Shown here piece by piece: positions 22,659 to 30,054 of a stretch of DNA of 64,000 nucleotides. Position 1 is the stretch's first letter, and each line of letters begins with the position of its first letter. Origin of the DNA: Paraescarpia echinospica. Taxonomy: Eukaryota > Annelida > Polychaeta > Sabellida > Siboglinidae. The position numbers and the translations under genes are program-made. The DNA lies in assembly GCA_020002185.1 (NCBI GenBank), contig CM034538.1:64238333-64302332 (forward strand). Reading direction: 5' to 3'. The notes under the pieces were generated by a model. That model did no database searches and was not told the DNA's origin. It saw only the letters and a list, made by a program, of their open reading frames with translations.

Positions 22659-23084
22659 ATGTCGGAGCTCGTGAAGAGACATATACTGTGTATACAGGCT
22701 CTCAACAGATACAAGAGCACGAAATTGAGACGAGCCATCCTCATCAACTCCGACGCTGATCTCTTGTGCGCATTGGCCGAGTGCGCCTACAACATATTGA
22801 AGAAGAACATTCCCTTGACTCCCGTGCAGAGACAACGTTTGAATAAATACAAAACAAAACTGCGCGAGTTGGCAGAGAGAGGCGCGACAGCGGACAGGAG
22901 ACGTCGTATTCTGCTGCAGGGTTTGGAAGGAAGAAACGTACCGGGCAGGAGACGTCTTCGTCGTCGAGGTAATAATAATAACCAGGTCGGAGAGGGTCAG
23001 ACCGGTGGATTCCTGGGTGCTTTGCTGGCACCCTTGGCTAGTTCGGTCATTCTACCCTTGCTCAAAGAGGTGCTACTCAAGTAG
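22659..23084 (+). CDS. Basic core-type protein with hydrophobic C-terminus, 141 aa
   Basis: The N-terminal region is helical (KRHILCIQALNRYKSTKLRRAILINSD), followed by LCALAECAYNILKKNIPLT, an arginine-rich stretch (RRRRILLQ; RRRLRRRG) and a glycine-rich hydrophobic end (GGFLGALLAPLASSVILPLL). This order is common in Polinton-type elements and suggests a DNA-condensing or membrane-active virion core protein comparable to adenovirus pX/pVI, though homology is not shown. A remnant of the same C-terminal end (RPLLKQVLLK) starts the second Polinton copy at 50995-50905, which supports its being a real gene. Confidence 0.65.
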   Translation: MSELVKRHILCIQALNRYKSTKLRRAILINSDADLLCALAECAYNILKKNIPLTPVQRQRLNKYKTKLRELAERGATADRRRRILLQGLEGRNVPGRRRLRRRGNNNNQVGEGQTGGFLGALLAPLASSVILPLLKEVLLK

Positions 23085-23096
23085 ACGACAACAAGT

Positions 23097-23880
23097 ATGG
23101 AACACGCACGGAAGTTGGCCTTGGCAGATCCGCGACTGTTGGATAGTCTTCGCGCACCACCGACGGATATCCTGACACGGAAGGTACACGACCTCGATAA
23201 CGAGATGAAAGTCATACTCGACAGACAGGATATCACCGACGGAGACAAGGTCATGATGTATAATCAAGTGTTGCAACGCTACAACACGTTTGTCCAATCG
23301 TCACGCGCGAGAACCGCTGCGCGTGACGAACGTGGAGACGCCACCACCACCACCACCACCACCACCACCACCATCATCGCCAGTTGACGCAGCGGCGGGG
23401 GCGGTAGGTATAGAAGCGGAAGTCGTCAACAGCGTTCCAAAAGCCCTTCGAGGTAAAGCCACGCAACTGATGGATCGTCTCAAAGGAGGAGACGTCACGT
23501 GGAACGCACGCGGAGAGCTCATGTACAGAGGAGCAGCGGTACGCGGAAGTAACATGGTTGATCTCGTAAACGATGTCCTACGCAAGCGCAAGACCGCCAG
23601 CAATCCGACGGGATGGCAGACGTTTGCGCGTCAACTCGGTGACTCGAACGTACCCATGGAGTTGGTGGGTAACCAGGACAGGAAACGACACATTCAGCAG
23701 TCGCAAAAGAAGAGCGCGGTAGCGGTAGCGGCTGCACGATCGCTCGGTAGAGCGCGACGAACCCTGCAGTGGACACCCCTCACGCGTCGTCAACGGATGG
23801 ACTCGTCTTCTACCCCATTCCCCACACCACCGCAGGAAGGACGTAAGAAGAAGAAGAAGTCATCATGGGAGAGTCTTTAA
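23097..23880 (+). pseudogene. Polinton conserved core-region protein, frameshift in CCA repeat
   Basis: Two frames together give one protein found in this position in both Polinton copies of the window. The first frame (23097-23387) has ADPRLLDSLRAPPTDIL, a helical segment and DGDKVMMYNQVLQRYNTF. The second (to 23880) has VPKALRGKATQLMDRL, RGSNMVDLVNDVLRKRK, NPTGWQTFARQL and VPMELVGNQDRKR, then a lysine-rich tail. The switch falls in a (CCA)n run at 23340-23371, a natural slippage site. The second copy (50260-50886) shows the same order. Function is unknown; a virion or DNA-binding role is plausible. It overlaps the long form of the integrase ORF by 16 bp. Confidence 0.75.
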
Positions 23881-23984
23881 AGACGACGACGCATGATGAC
23901 GTGGGGCACTCGTCTGTTTATCGGTATCGCTTACGCCACGCTTCATGTCGTGACCGGGATCACCGTCGACTATCTGATAAGACT

Positions 23985-25067
23985 ATGGCAGCTCAGAGGA
24001 AAAAGCTCCAGGAAGTCTACTTCGATCCTGCTAAGGTAGGGAGTTACGGGGGTCTCGCGTCTTTGCGACGAGTCGACTTCCGACCTATACAGCGTGTACC
24101 GAGAAAGATCGTCGAACAATGGCTATCGGAACAGAACGCCTACACTCTACACAAACCGGTCAGAGTTCATTTCAAGAAGCGACGCGTGCTAGTCGGAGGT
24201 CGGAATCAACAGAGGCAAGCCGATCTCGTCGACGTGTCCAGTCTGAAAAAAGAAAACGACGGTATGACGTTCCTACTCACGGTGATCGACGTCTTCTCGA
24301 AAGTCGCCCGATGCGTTCCTCTGAAGAACAAATCGGCGACGGTGATGGCGAAGGCACTGGACGGACTCTTCACCGACGACGGCGTTCGGCCACTGTTGTT
24401 GCAGACCGATAGAGGTCTGGAATTCTTTAACCGTACCGTTCGGAATGTATTGGACAAGCACGGTATCCAACACTTCGCCACCTACAATGAGGAGACCAAG
24501 GCGAGCGTCGTGGAACGCTTCAATCGCACACTAAAGACGCGGATGTGGCGATACCTGACACACAAGGAAACGTGGCGATACATCGATATCCTTCCGGATC
24601 TGGTGAGGACGTACAACGACACACCCCACCGCAGCATCGAGATGGCTCCGTCGCAGGTGGATGATACTAATCAGGAAGAGGTGTGGCAGACCTTGTACGG
24701 TGGTCATCACGGTAAGGGCGTGCCCAAGTACCACGTGGCGGATCGCGTACGTATCAGCAAGGTCAAGAGACGATTCGACAAAGGGTACATGCCGAATTGG
24801 ACAGAGGAAATATTCACGATACGCGAGGTGCATCCGTCCGATCCACCCGTCTATCGACTGACGGACGATCTCGGAGAGATACTGGACGGCACCTTCTACG
24901 AACCGGAGTTGCAGAAGGTGACGGTTCCGATCGATAAACTGTACCGCGTGGAATCGATAGTGCAGAGACGCAAGGTAGGGAGGCGAAGGGAGGTGTTGGT
25001 GAAATGGTTTGGATACCCTTCGAAATTCAACAGCTGGATCGATGCCAAGGGTCTCGTTGGACTATAA
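23985..25067 (+). CDS. Retroviral-type integrase (rve) with C-terminal chromodomain
   Basis: The element's transposase/integrase, inserting linear DNA with a 6-bp duplication. The D,D-35-E catalytic residues fit ADLVDVSSL (first Asp), LLLQTDRGLEFFN (second Asp) and KASVVERFNRTLK (Glu). The N-terminus carries YFDPAKVGSYGGLASL, typical of Polinton integrases. The last 45 residues (YRVESIVQRR ... VLVKWFGYPSKFNSWI) form a chromodomain, which may guide insertion to chromatin. I prefer ATG 23985 because residues before it (from 23865) resemble no family sequence. It appears intact. The terminal AG...CT repeats and CACGAG duplication are its expected products. Confidence 0.95.
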   Translation: MAAQRKKLQEVYFDPAKVGSYGGLASLRRVDFRPIQRVPRKIVEQWLSEQNAYTLHKPVRVHFKKRRVLVGGRNQQRQADLVDVSSLKKENDGMTFLLTVIDVFSKVARCVPLKNKSATVMAKALDGLFTDDGVRPLLLQTDRGLEFFNRTVRNVLDKHGIQHFATYNEETKASVVERFNRTLKTRMWRYLTHKETWRYIDILPDLVRTYNDTPHRSIEMAPSQVDDTNQEEVWQTLYGGHHGKGVPKYHVADRVRISKVKRRFDKGYMPNWTEEIFTIREVHPSDPPVYRLTDDLGEILDGTFYEPELQKVTVPIDKLYRVESIVQRRKVGRRREVLVKWFGYPSKFNSWIDAKGLVGL

Positions 25068-25106
25068 AGACTAGTCACCTGTTCGACGAGATGTCATTCA
25101 TCCACT

Positions 25107-25135
25107 CATGACGGACGAGACGACAACAGTTGTCG

Positions 25136-25166
<31 letters not shown>

Positions 25167-25409
25167 TGACGCCCGCCGCCACAGAGGACTCCGTGGCACA
25201 TCTTCGGCACCGCGTGTCCCAAAGAGGAGATCGTTTTTGTGTGTCAGGTTATCGTCTTGTACAGTGTCATATTGATGAGAATCTATAACCTATCCGTCGG
25301 TCACGAGAACCCGACTCTGTGGACGGCCCTTTTGAGTAGTTCGTTGGGTTACCTGCTACCCAGTCCGACGTTGCGACAACAACAACAACAAGATGACCGC
25401 CAGCAGTGA
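25107..25409 (+). pseudogene. Small conserved membrane protein (frameshifted)
   Basis: ATG at 25107 opens MTDETTTVV and an acidic run encoded by (GAA)n. Downstream, another frame continues with WHIFGTACPKEEIVFVCQVI, a hydrophobic helix, and a conserved end LWTALLSSSLGYLLPSPTLR stopping at 25409. The second Polinton copy (49989-49710, minus) keeps ITDETREVS and WHIFGTMCPKEEIVFLCQVV in one frame, so here a slip after the GAA repeat broke the gene. The end overlaps the penton start by 17 bp. It is probably a virion or membrane-associated small protein. The biochemical role is unknown. Confidence 0.7.
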
Positions 25410-26196
25410 TTTCTACCTGACGCTACCTAGCAACGCTTCCATGCACACCCATCCCGACAACACGTTGACCCACTACATCACGATGCTACCGCAACGTGTC
25501 AACTTGTCGAAGGGTCAGTGGGAGTGTGGTCTGTCGGAGATAATCTATCCCCATAGTTGGTACAACGTGAGAGAGAGTGACACGTGGTTCGGAATAGGAC
25601 TAAGAAATGACGATGAAGATGACGACCAGGAGGTCATTACGACGAAAACCAAGATCGAGGGCGGGTATTATCACGGACCGAACAATATCATCAAAGCGAT
25701 AAACAAAGCTCTAGGACGTGTGCTACCGGATAATGTCGTGCGCCTATACTACAGCATCATCACGCACAAGATTACAGTGCTGATGGCGTCGAACGCCATA
25801 TTGACCGGTGATATGTTTAAGACCATTCTAGGCTTCGACGACACCATACTATTAGGAGATATGTCGAAGAACAGGAAGGAAACGTTGATCGAAGCCGAGT
25901 ACGTGGTGGACATGACGCGGGGTTTCGAGTCGCTCTACGTCTACACGAGCGTTATCGAACCTCGAATCGTTAGCGACAGCCACGTTCCGCTGTTGCGTAT
26001 AGTTCCGGTGAGAGGTAAACAAAGCGACACCGTGAATTTGACCTTCGAAAAGATACAGTACATACCCGTCCTGTGCAAAGACTTCGACACGATCGAGATC
26101 GATATAAGTGACGATACCGGCCGGCACGTACCATTCGAACGCGGAAAACTGACGACGACACTTCATTTCCGACGACGAAGGACGGCACTGTTCTAG
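25393..26196 (+). CDS. Minor capsid (penton-type) protein, 267 aa
   Basis: A single jelly-roll vertex protein of the Polinton/adintovirus minor capsid family. Diagnostic N-terminus: DFYLTLPSNASM, then DNTLTHYITMLPQRVNLS and QWECGLSEIIYPHSWYNV. The remaining sequence is beta-rich (GGYYHGPNNIIKAINKAL; MTRGFESLYVYTSVIEP; PVRGKQSDTVNLTFEKIQY) and ends with a basic FRRRRTALF. It is intact, of usual length and placed before the hexon gene. A decayed copy is at 49716-48955. Confidence 0.88.
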   Translation: MTASSDFYLTLPSNASMHTHPDNTLTHYITMLPQRVNLSKGQWECGLSEIIYPHSWYNVRESDTWFGIGLRNDDEDDDQEVITTKTKIEGGYYHGPNNIIKAINKALGRVLPDNVVRLYYSIITHKITVLMASNAILTGDMFKTILGFDDTILLGDMSKNRKETLIEAEYVVDMTRGFESLYVYTSVIEPRIVSDSHVPLLRIVPVRGKQSDTVNLTFEKIQYIPVLCKDFDTIEIDISDDTGRHVPFERGKLTTTLHFRRRRTALF

Positions 26197-26199
26197 ACG

Positions 26200-26658
26200 A
26201 TGAATTACAACGACTACTACGCTCGACAAGCGGGAGGCGCGCTTCCCTATTTTACAGGTGCCCGCTACCAACGAGGACACGATCTAGGAAGTCTATTCGG
26301 AGGTCTACTGCGTACCATCATGCCCCTCGTCAAGAGAGGTGCCGTGGCGTTGGGAAAGAGAGCGGTGTCGACCGGCGCGCGCATAGCCAACGACGTCCTG
26401 TCGGGAGAGAACATCAAAACGTCCGCCAAACGTCGCGTTACGACCGCCGGTAGGGAGATGTTGAGTCAACTCATGTCCCCTGCTGGTGTACAAGCGCGTA
26501 AGCCGAGAAATATAAGACGCGCGTACCCTGCCAATCGAGTCAGTACAGCCGGAAGACGGACGACGATCAAGACACGCCGCCGTCGCCGCCGCCAACGCCC
26601 CTTTCTCCAAAAGACACGCGAGCCCGACATATTCGACGACGATGGCGTTCGTTCATAA
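26200..26658 (+). CDS. Basic glycine-rich core protein (pX/pVI-like), 152 aa
   Basis: Starts four bases after the penton stop. The N-terminus NYNDYYARQAGGALPYFTGA and ..YQRGHDLGSLFGGLLRTIMPLVKRG form an amphipathic glycine-rich segment, followed by GKRAVSTGARIANDVLSGEN and a strongly arginine-rich tail (RRRRRRQR). This pattern is recurrent between the penton and hexon genes of adintoviruses. I infer a DNA-binding or membrane-lytic virion core component. The last 17 bp overlap the hexon ORF in another frame. The decayed copy is at 48936-48647. Confidence 0.72.
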   Translation: MNYNDYYARQAGGALPYFTGARYQRGHDLGSLFGGLLRTIMPLVKRGAVALGKRAVSTGARIANDVLSGENIKTSAKRRVTTAGREMLSQLMSPAGVQARKPRNIRRAYPANRVSTAGRRTTIKTRRRRRRQRPFLQKTREPDIFDDDGVRS

Positions 26659-27958
26659 ACAATCGTGTGAGGGAGTCAAGAGCGAACTAGATCTCTTCAC
26701 CGTGCCTCCGACTCAGACCAGTATCATCGATAGTCACGTGGTGGAACATCAACCCATGTCGTCACTCGACTCGGGTGGTCCGATAGAATTCTTTATACCC
26801 GGTTCCGGAGACGATTACACGGATGTCGCCGCCACGATGCTACACATTCAAGCGAAGATAACCAAAGCCAACGGAAGCGACCTCGATGTCGCCGAGCCCG
26901 TCGGTCCAGTCAATAACTGGCTCCATTCCCTTTTCAGCCAGGTCGACGTCTACCTGAACGGAACGCTCGTCACCCGTTCGACCAACACGTACCCGTACCG
27001 CGCCTACATAGAGACGCTGCTGAGTTACAGCAACGACGCCAAGGAGTCGCAACTGACCAGTCAGTTGTGGTGCAAGGACACGAGTAATCGTATGGAATCC
27101 GTCGAAATAGACGCCGGAGATACGACCAACGTGGGGTTCGTCACCAGACGCGCCAGTACGGTTGGGAGTCACGTGGTCGACATGATGGGTCGTATCCACG
27201 CGGACTTCTTCCTCCAGGATAAATTCCTCATCAACGGCGTCGACATGAAGGTACGTATGGTACGCAGCAAGGACGCCTTCGCGCTCATGGCCGGTGGAGG
27301 CAACACCGCCAACAAGGTAAAGATCGTCAACGCTGCGCTCTTCGTCAAGAAGGTCACCCTCAATCCGGCCGTGCAGATGGCTCACATCAAGACACTCGAA
27401 AAAACCACAGCCAAGTACCCGATGCGACCCATCCACTGCAAGGTCTTCTCCATTCCCGCAGGTACCCGCTCGTACACGCACGAGAATCTCTTTCTTGGTG
27501 CTCTTCCAAAACGTCTCGTGGTGTGCTGCATCGATAACGACGCCTTCAACGGATCCTTCGAAAAAAACCCGTTCAACGCCAAAAACAACTACATGAGCTT
27601 CTTCGCCGTGTACGAGGACGGACGACAGATACCCACCAAACCTTTCCAGCCCAGATTCGACAGCAACCTCTTCGTCAGGTCCTATCACAGCCTGTTCACC
27701 TCGACGGGTAAGGTGTGGCAGGACGAAGGAAACGGCTTGACTCTCAAGGACTTCCGGCACGGCTACACCTTCTTCGGCTTGGATCTCACTCCTGACGGAT
27801 GCGACGACTGCTCCTTCCATCTAGTAGAAAAGAGCAACCTACGCATGGAGCTTCATTTCTGTGAAGCACTGCCGACCACTGTGGACATCGTCGTCTACAC
27901 CGAGTTCGAGGGCGTCCTGGAGAACGATAAGAATCGCAACGTCATCTTCGATCATTGA
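26642..27958 (+). CDS. Major capsid protein (hexon, double jelly-roll), 438 aa
   Basis: The major capsid protein of the Polinton/adintovirus group. Recognisable blocks are FTVPPTQTSIIDSHVVEHQP, SLDSGGPIEFFIPGSGDDYT, PVGPVNNWLHSLFSQVDVYL, NTYPYRAYIETLLSY, RIHADFFLQDKFLINGVDMK, KTTAKYPMRPIHCKVFSIPA and the C-terminal YTEFEGVLENDKNRNVIF. It is full length with no stops. The stop TGA overlaps the protease ATG (TGATG), which suggests tight transcriptional organisation. A second, decayed hexon lies at 48570-47390. Confidence 0.95.
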   Translation: MAFVHKQSCEGVKSELDLFTVPPTQTSIIDSHVVEHQPMSSLDSGGPIEFFIPGSGDDYTDVAATMLHIQAKITKANGSDLDVAEPVGPVNNWLHSLFSQVDVYLNGTLVTRSTNTYPYRAYIETLLSYSNDAKESQLTSQLWCKDTSNRMESVEIDAGDTTNVGFVTRRASTVGSHVVDMMGRIHADFFLQDKFLINGVDMKVRMVRSKDAFALMAGGGNTANKVKIVNAALFVKKVTLNPAVQMAHIKTLEKTTAKYPMRPIHCKVFSIPAGTRSYTHENLFLGALPKRLVVCCIDNDAFNGSFEKNPFNAKNNYMSFFAVYEDGRQIPTKPFQPRFDSNLFVRSYHSLFTSTGKVWQDEGNGLTLKDFRHGYTFFGLDLTPDGCDDCSFHLVEKSNLRMELHFCEALPTTVDIVVYTEFEGVLENDKNRNVIFDH

Positions 27959-28410
27959 TGGAAACCCTGCAGATCGTCCGTCTACTCTTCCGGGATACAC
28001 ACACCAAGGACATCGTTCGTAAGGTCGTACCCAAAGACGTACTCCTCACCCAGACGATAGACGCTTACCCGGTCGCCTTCGTCTGCAACACGCACAACAA
28101 GACGAAACCGGGAGAACATTGGATAGCACTGTACGTGGACAATAATATACAAGGCGAATACTTCTGTTCGTACGGCTTGCCGCCACGACACGTCGAATTC
28201 CGACGATTTATGGATAAACATTGTGTAGAATGGACTCATAATTCAAAGAGACTTCAGAGTCCCGTATCTAACGTTTGCGGACAATACTGTGTTGCTTATC
28301 TCATGTTTCGTTGTCGTGGACTTCCTATGAAGGAATTCGTGAAAAGTTTCGGCACTGATTTGGTAGCAAACGATAGTCGTGTGTTCGACTGGCTTAAACT
28401 ATTGAACTAA
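27958..28410 (+). CDS. Adenain-like cysteine protease, 150 aa
   Basis: A maturation protease of the adenovirus/Ulp1 cysteine protease fold. The catalytic triad is visible: His in GEHWIALYVD, an acidic residue in the following strand region, and Cys within SNVCGQYCVAYL, including the oxyanion-hole Gln. The product is 150 aa if the ATG at 27958 (overlapping the hexon stop) is used; an upstream TTG was rejected. It would cleave capsid and core precursors. It is the last gene before the right terminal repeat and is intact. Confidence 0.92.
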   Translation: METLQIVRLLFRDTHTKDIVRKVVPKDVLLTQTIDAYPVAFVCNTHNKTKPGEHWIALYVDNNIQGEYFCSYGLPPRHVEFRRFMDKHCVEWTHNSKRLQSPVSNVCGQYCVAYLMFRCRGLPMKEFVKSFGTDLVANDSRVFDWLKLLN

Positions 28411-28943
28411 GATACACATGCGTTTCATTATCATCGTCATCATATGATTCGAGCCTATGGCGCGGTGGTCACACACCCGTAAGCTCACGACCTCTGCCGC
28501 GGTGTTCAGTCACCCGTAAGTCGTTATATCATCACGAGCCACTGGCGCGGTGGTCACACACCCGTAAGCTCACCAGTAAGTCGTGTCATCACACTTGTTG
28601 CGGTTTTATACTCGTTACGCTTGTATCTTTAGTCAATAAAATTCGTGTGCACACGTATACTTTGGTGTTTCGTTCGTTATTTCATACACGTGCATTCATA
28701 CACATACACACGCGCACCCCTCCGTCACCGGAGGCACCACTCTAGATGACGGTTAGGTCCACTTCTTTCCGCTAGGGGAAGGTCACGTCAACATAAACAC
28801 GGAAGCACCCGTCAGTTTACGTATTACTATTCTCAGGTCACGTGACAGGAAGTGCTATACATTATAGGAAAACAGGAAATGGAAGTGTATGATGATAGAA
28901 AATTAGTTGTCTAGCAACACTTGTCTGGTTATAGGCACTGTAT
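28411..28943. other. Right-end non-coding region with repeats and poly(A) signal
   Basis: Carries a repeated block GGCGCGGTGGTCACACACCC-GTAAGCTCAC at 28459-28488 and 28544-28573 and a diverged third at 28496-28523. A poly(A) signal AATAAA at 28635-28640 probably serves the capsid/protease transcript. At 28908-28940 is the subterminal motif matching 13368-13402 in inverse orientation. No ORF of note. Confidence 0.7.
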
Positions 28944-29101
28944 ACCTTAGATGAGACGGCTAGGTCCACTTCTCTCTCTGCTAGGGACGCTTAGGTCAGC
29001 AAATGACGACAGAAAAAAAAAATGCCCTTAGGTCAGCTAAAATAGACAAAACTGCACATGCACCTGCTGAGTTACTTATTGAAAATGGCTCACCTACTAC
29101 T
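28944..29101 (-). repeat. Polinton right terminal inverted repeat
   Basis: Reverse complement of 12766-12947 with small indels (an A-run at 29011-29020 and absence of a 29-bp duplicated block). Ends CCTACTACT immediately before CACGAG. Confidence 0.95.
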
Positions 29102-29107
29102 CACGAG
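29102..29107. repeat. Target-site duplication, right copy (CACGAG)
   Basis: Identical to 12760-12765. See the left copy. Confidence 0.93.
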
Positions 29108-29720
29108 GCGTTAGTCGCATTTTCTGCAAATGCGGTATATCAGTGCCCCAACTGAAATTGTATGCGGCTTGTAATTTCCGATATTCTCTGTTGTAGAAGT
29201 AGACAGAGGCGTTCTCATATCTTTGGGTCAATTAGAATCAGAATATTTGCAGTGTACGACATGTAGTCAACCATGCCTTCCTGGGATAAATTACCGTCAC
29301 ACAACATTCGGTACTGAATAGCCAGATTAGCTATGGACCATTGGGACAGAGTGATTGTTTCGAGTTTATGCTTTGTGCCGGACTTGATAACGATTTGTTT
29401 GCCCTCATGCGCCCAAGCAACAATCTCCTCCTCGATATTGTAACGCGACAGAAAGTCGGTCACATCAAAGTAACTGAGTAGAGACTTACGAGACATTAGA
29501 TGGATCCGCGGGTCTTGCCACGTGCCAGGGATGGTCATGCCGCTCGGTGTTGCAGCTGTAGTCGGACGCGTGTTCCCCCTGAATGGCGATGGCTCGAACG
29601 AGGTTCCTGGTTCGTCTCCCGTCTGCGCCGTTCCCGCTGCCTACATTGTCCGCAAGTCAGTGAGTAGGTTGACGTATGCGTCTTCTCCAGCGTCGGGCCT
29701 GTCTCACCGGTGTGTGGTCA
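29102..29720 (-). pseudogene. DIRS gag, N-terminal and central part (right of Polinton insertion)
   Basis: On the minus strand, 29538-29215 encodes WQDPRIHLMSRKSLLSYFDV, ITLSQWSIANLAIQYRMLCDG and MVDYMSYT, then stops. In the adjacent frame the DIRS gag signature YNREYRKLQAAYNFSWGTDI (about 29190-29130) continues up to the CACGAG site, so one frameshift lies near 29215-29250. The frame then resumes at 12759 on the other side of the Polinton. Upstream sequence to about 29720 is open in the gag frame but less conserved. Gag would form the element's ribonucleoprotein particle. Confidence 0.85.
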
Positions 29721-29885
29721 GCTGGGCAGTGTCGCTGTGCCGCCAGTCGGACTGCGGCTCGCGGCCACGTGCATGTCCGGCTTGGACGTCTTCGGCAGTT
29801 TGCGGCATCGACCGCAGCGCTTTGTGAGTAACAGCTTTTGCTGCTCACTAGGCAACTTCGAGTGTCCCAGGCCATCTGCGTCGGT

Positions 29886-29985
29886 GAGGGCCACCGATGA
29901 CGATGAGGGCCACCGATGACGATGAGGGCCACCGATGACGATGAGGGCCACCGATGATGATGAGGGCCACCGATGACGATGAGGG
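29886..29985. repeat. 19-bp tandem repeat, five units
   Basis: GAGGGCCACCGATGACGAT repeated with period 19 from 29886. One unit has GATGAT in place of GACGAT. Confidence 0.95.
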
Positions 29986-29986
29986 A

Positions 29987-30051
29987 AAACACTCCAGGTC
30001 GCCAGGACAGCGCCCTGGTAGCGAGCGCTGTCGTAGCGACCTGGAGTGTTT
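29987..30051. repeat. Nested inverted repeat (hairpin)
   Basis: Perfect 16-bp arms AAACACTCCAGGTCGC (29987-30002) and GCGACCTGGAGTGTTT (30036-30051), with an inner 8-bp pair GACAGCGC/GCGCTGTC (30006-30013 / 30025-30032). It adjoins the tandem repeat and marks the junction between DIRS and LINE sequence. Confidence 0.93.
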
Positions 30052-30054
30052 GCA

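Larger units (their letters stand above)
12766..29101 (+). mobile_element. Polinton/Maverick (adintovirus-type) element, complete, 16.3 kb
   Basis: Bounded by inverted terminal repeats starting AGTAGTAGGTGAGCC and ending GGCTCACCTACTACT, flanked by CACGAG on both sides. It contains the full diagnostic set: family B DNA polymerase, retroviral-like integrase, FtsK/HerA-type packaging ATPase, adenain-like protease, hexon-type and penton-type capsid proteins. Base and codon use (GC- and CpG-rich in the genes) contrast sharply with the AT-rich surroundings. Nearly all genes read left to right; one spliced acidic gene at the left end reads right to left. Lesions in PolB, the ATPase and two small genes suggest this copy is no longer fully functional. 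Confidence 0.95.

Noticed and set aside
26840..27820. 326-codon antisense ORF
   Set aside because: It lies opposite the hexon gene, whose sequence is clearly conserved on the plus strand. It is a shadow ORF in GC-rich DNA.
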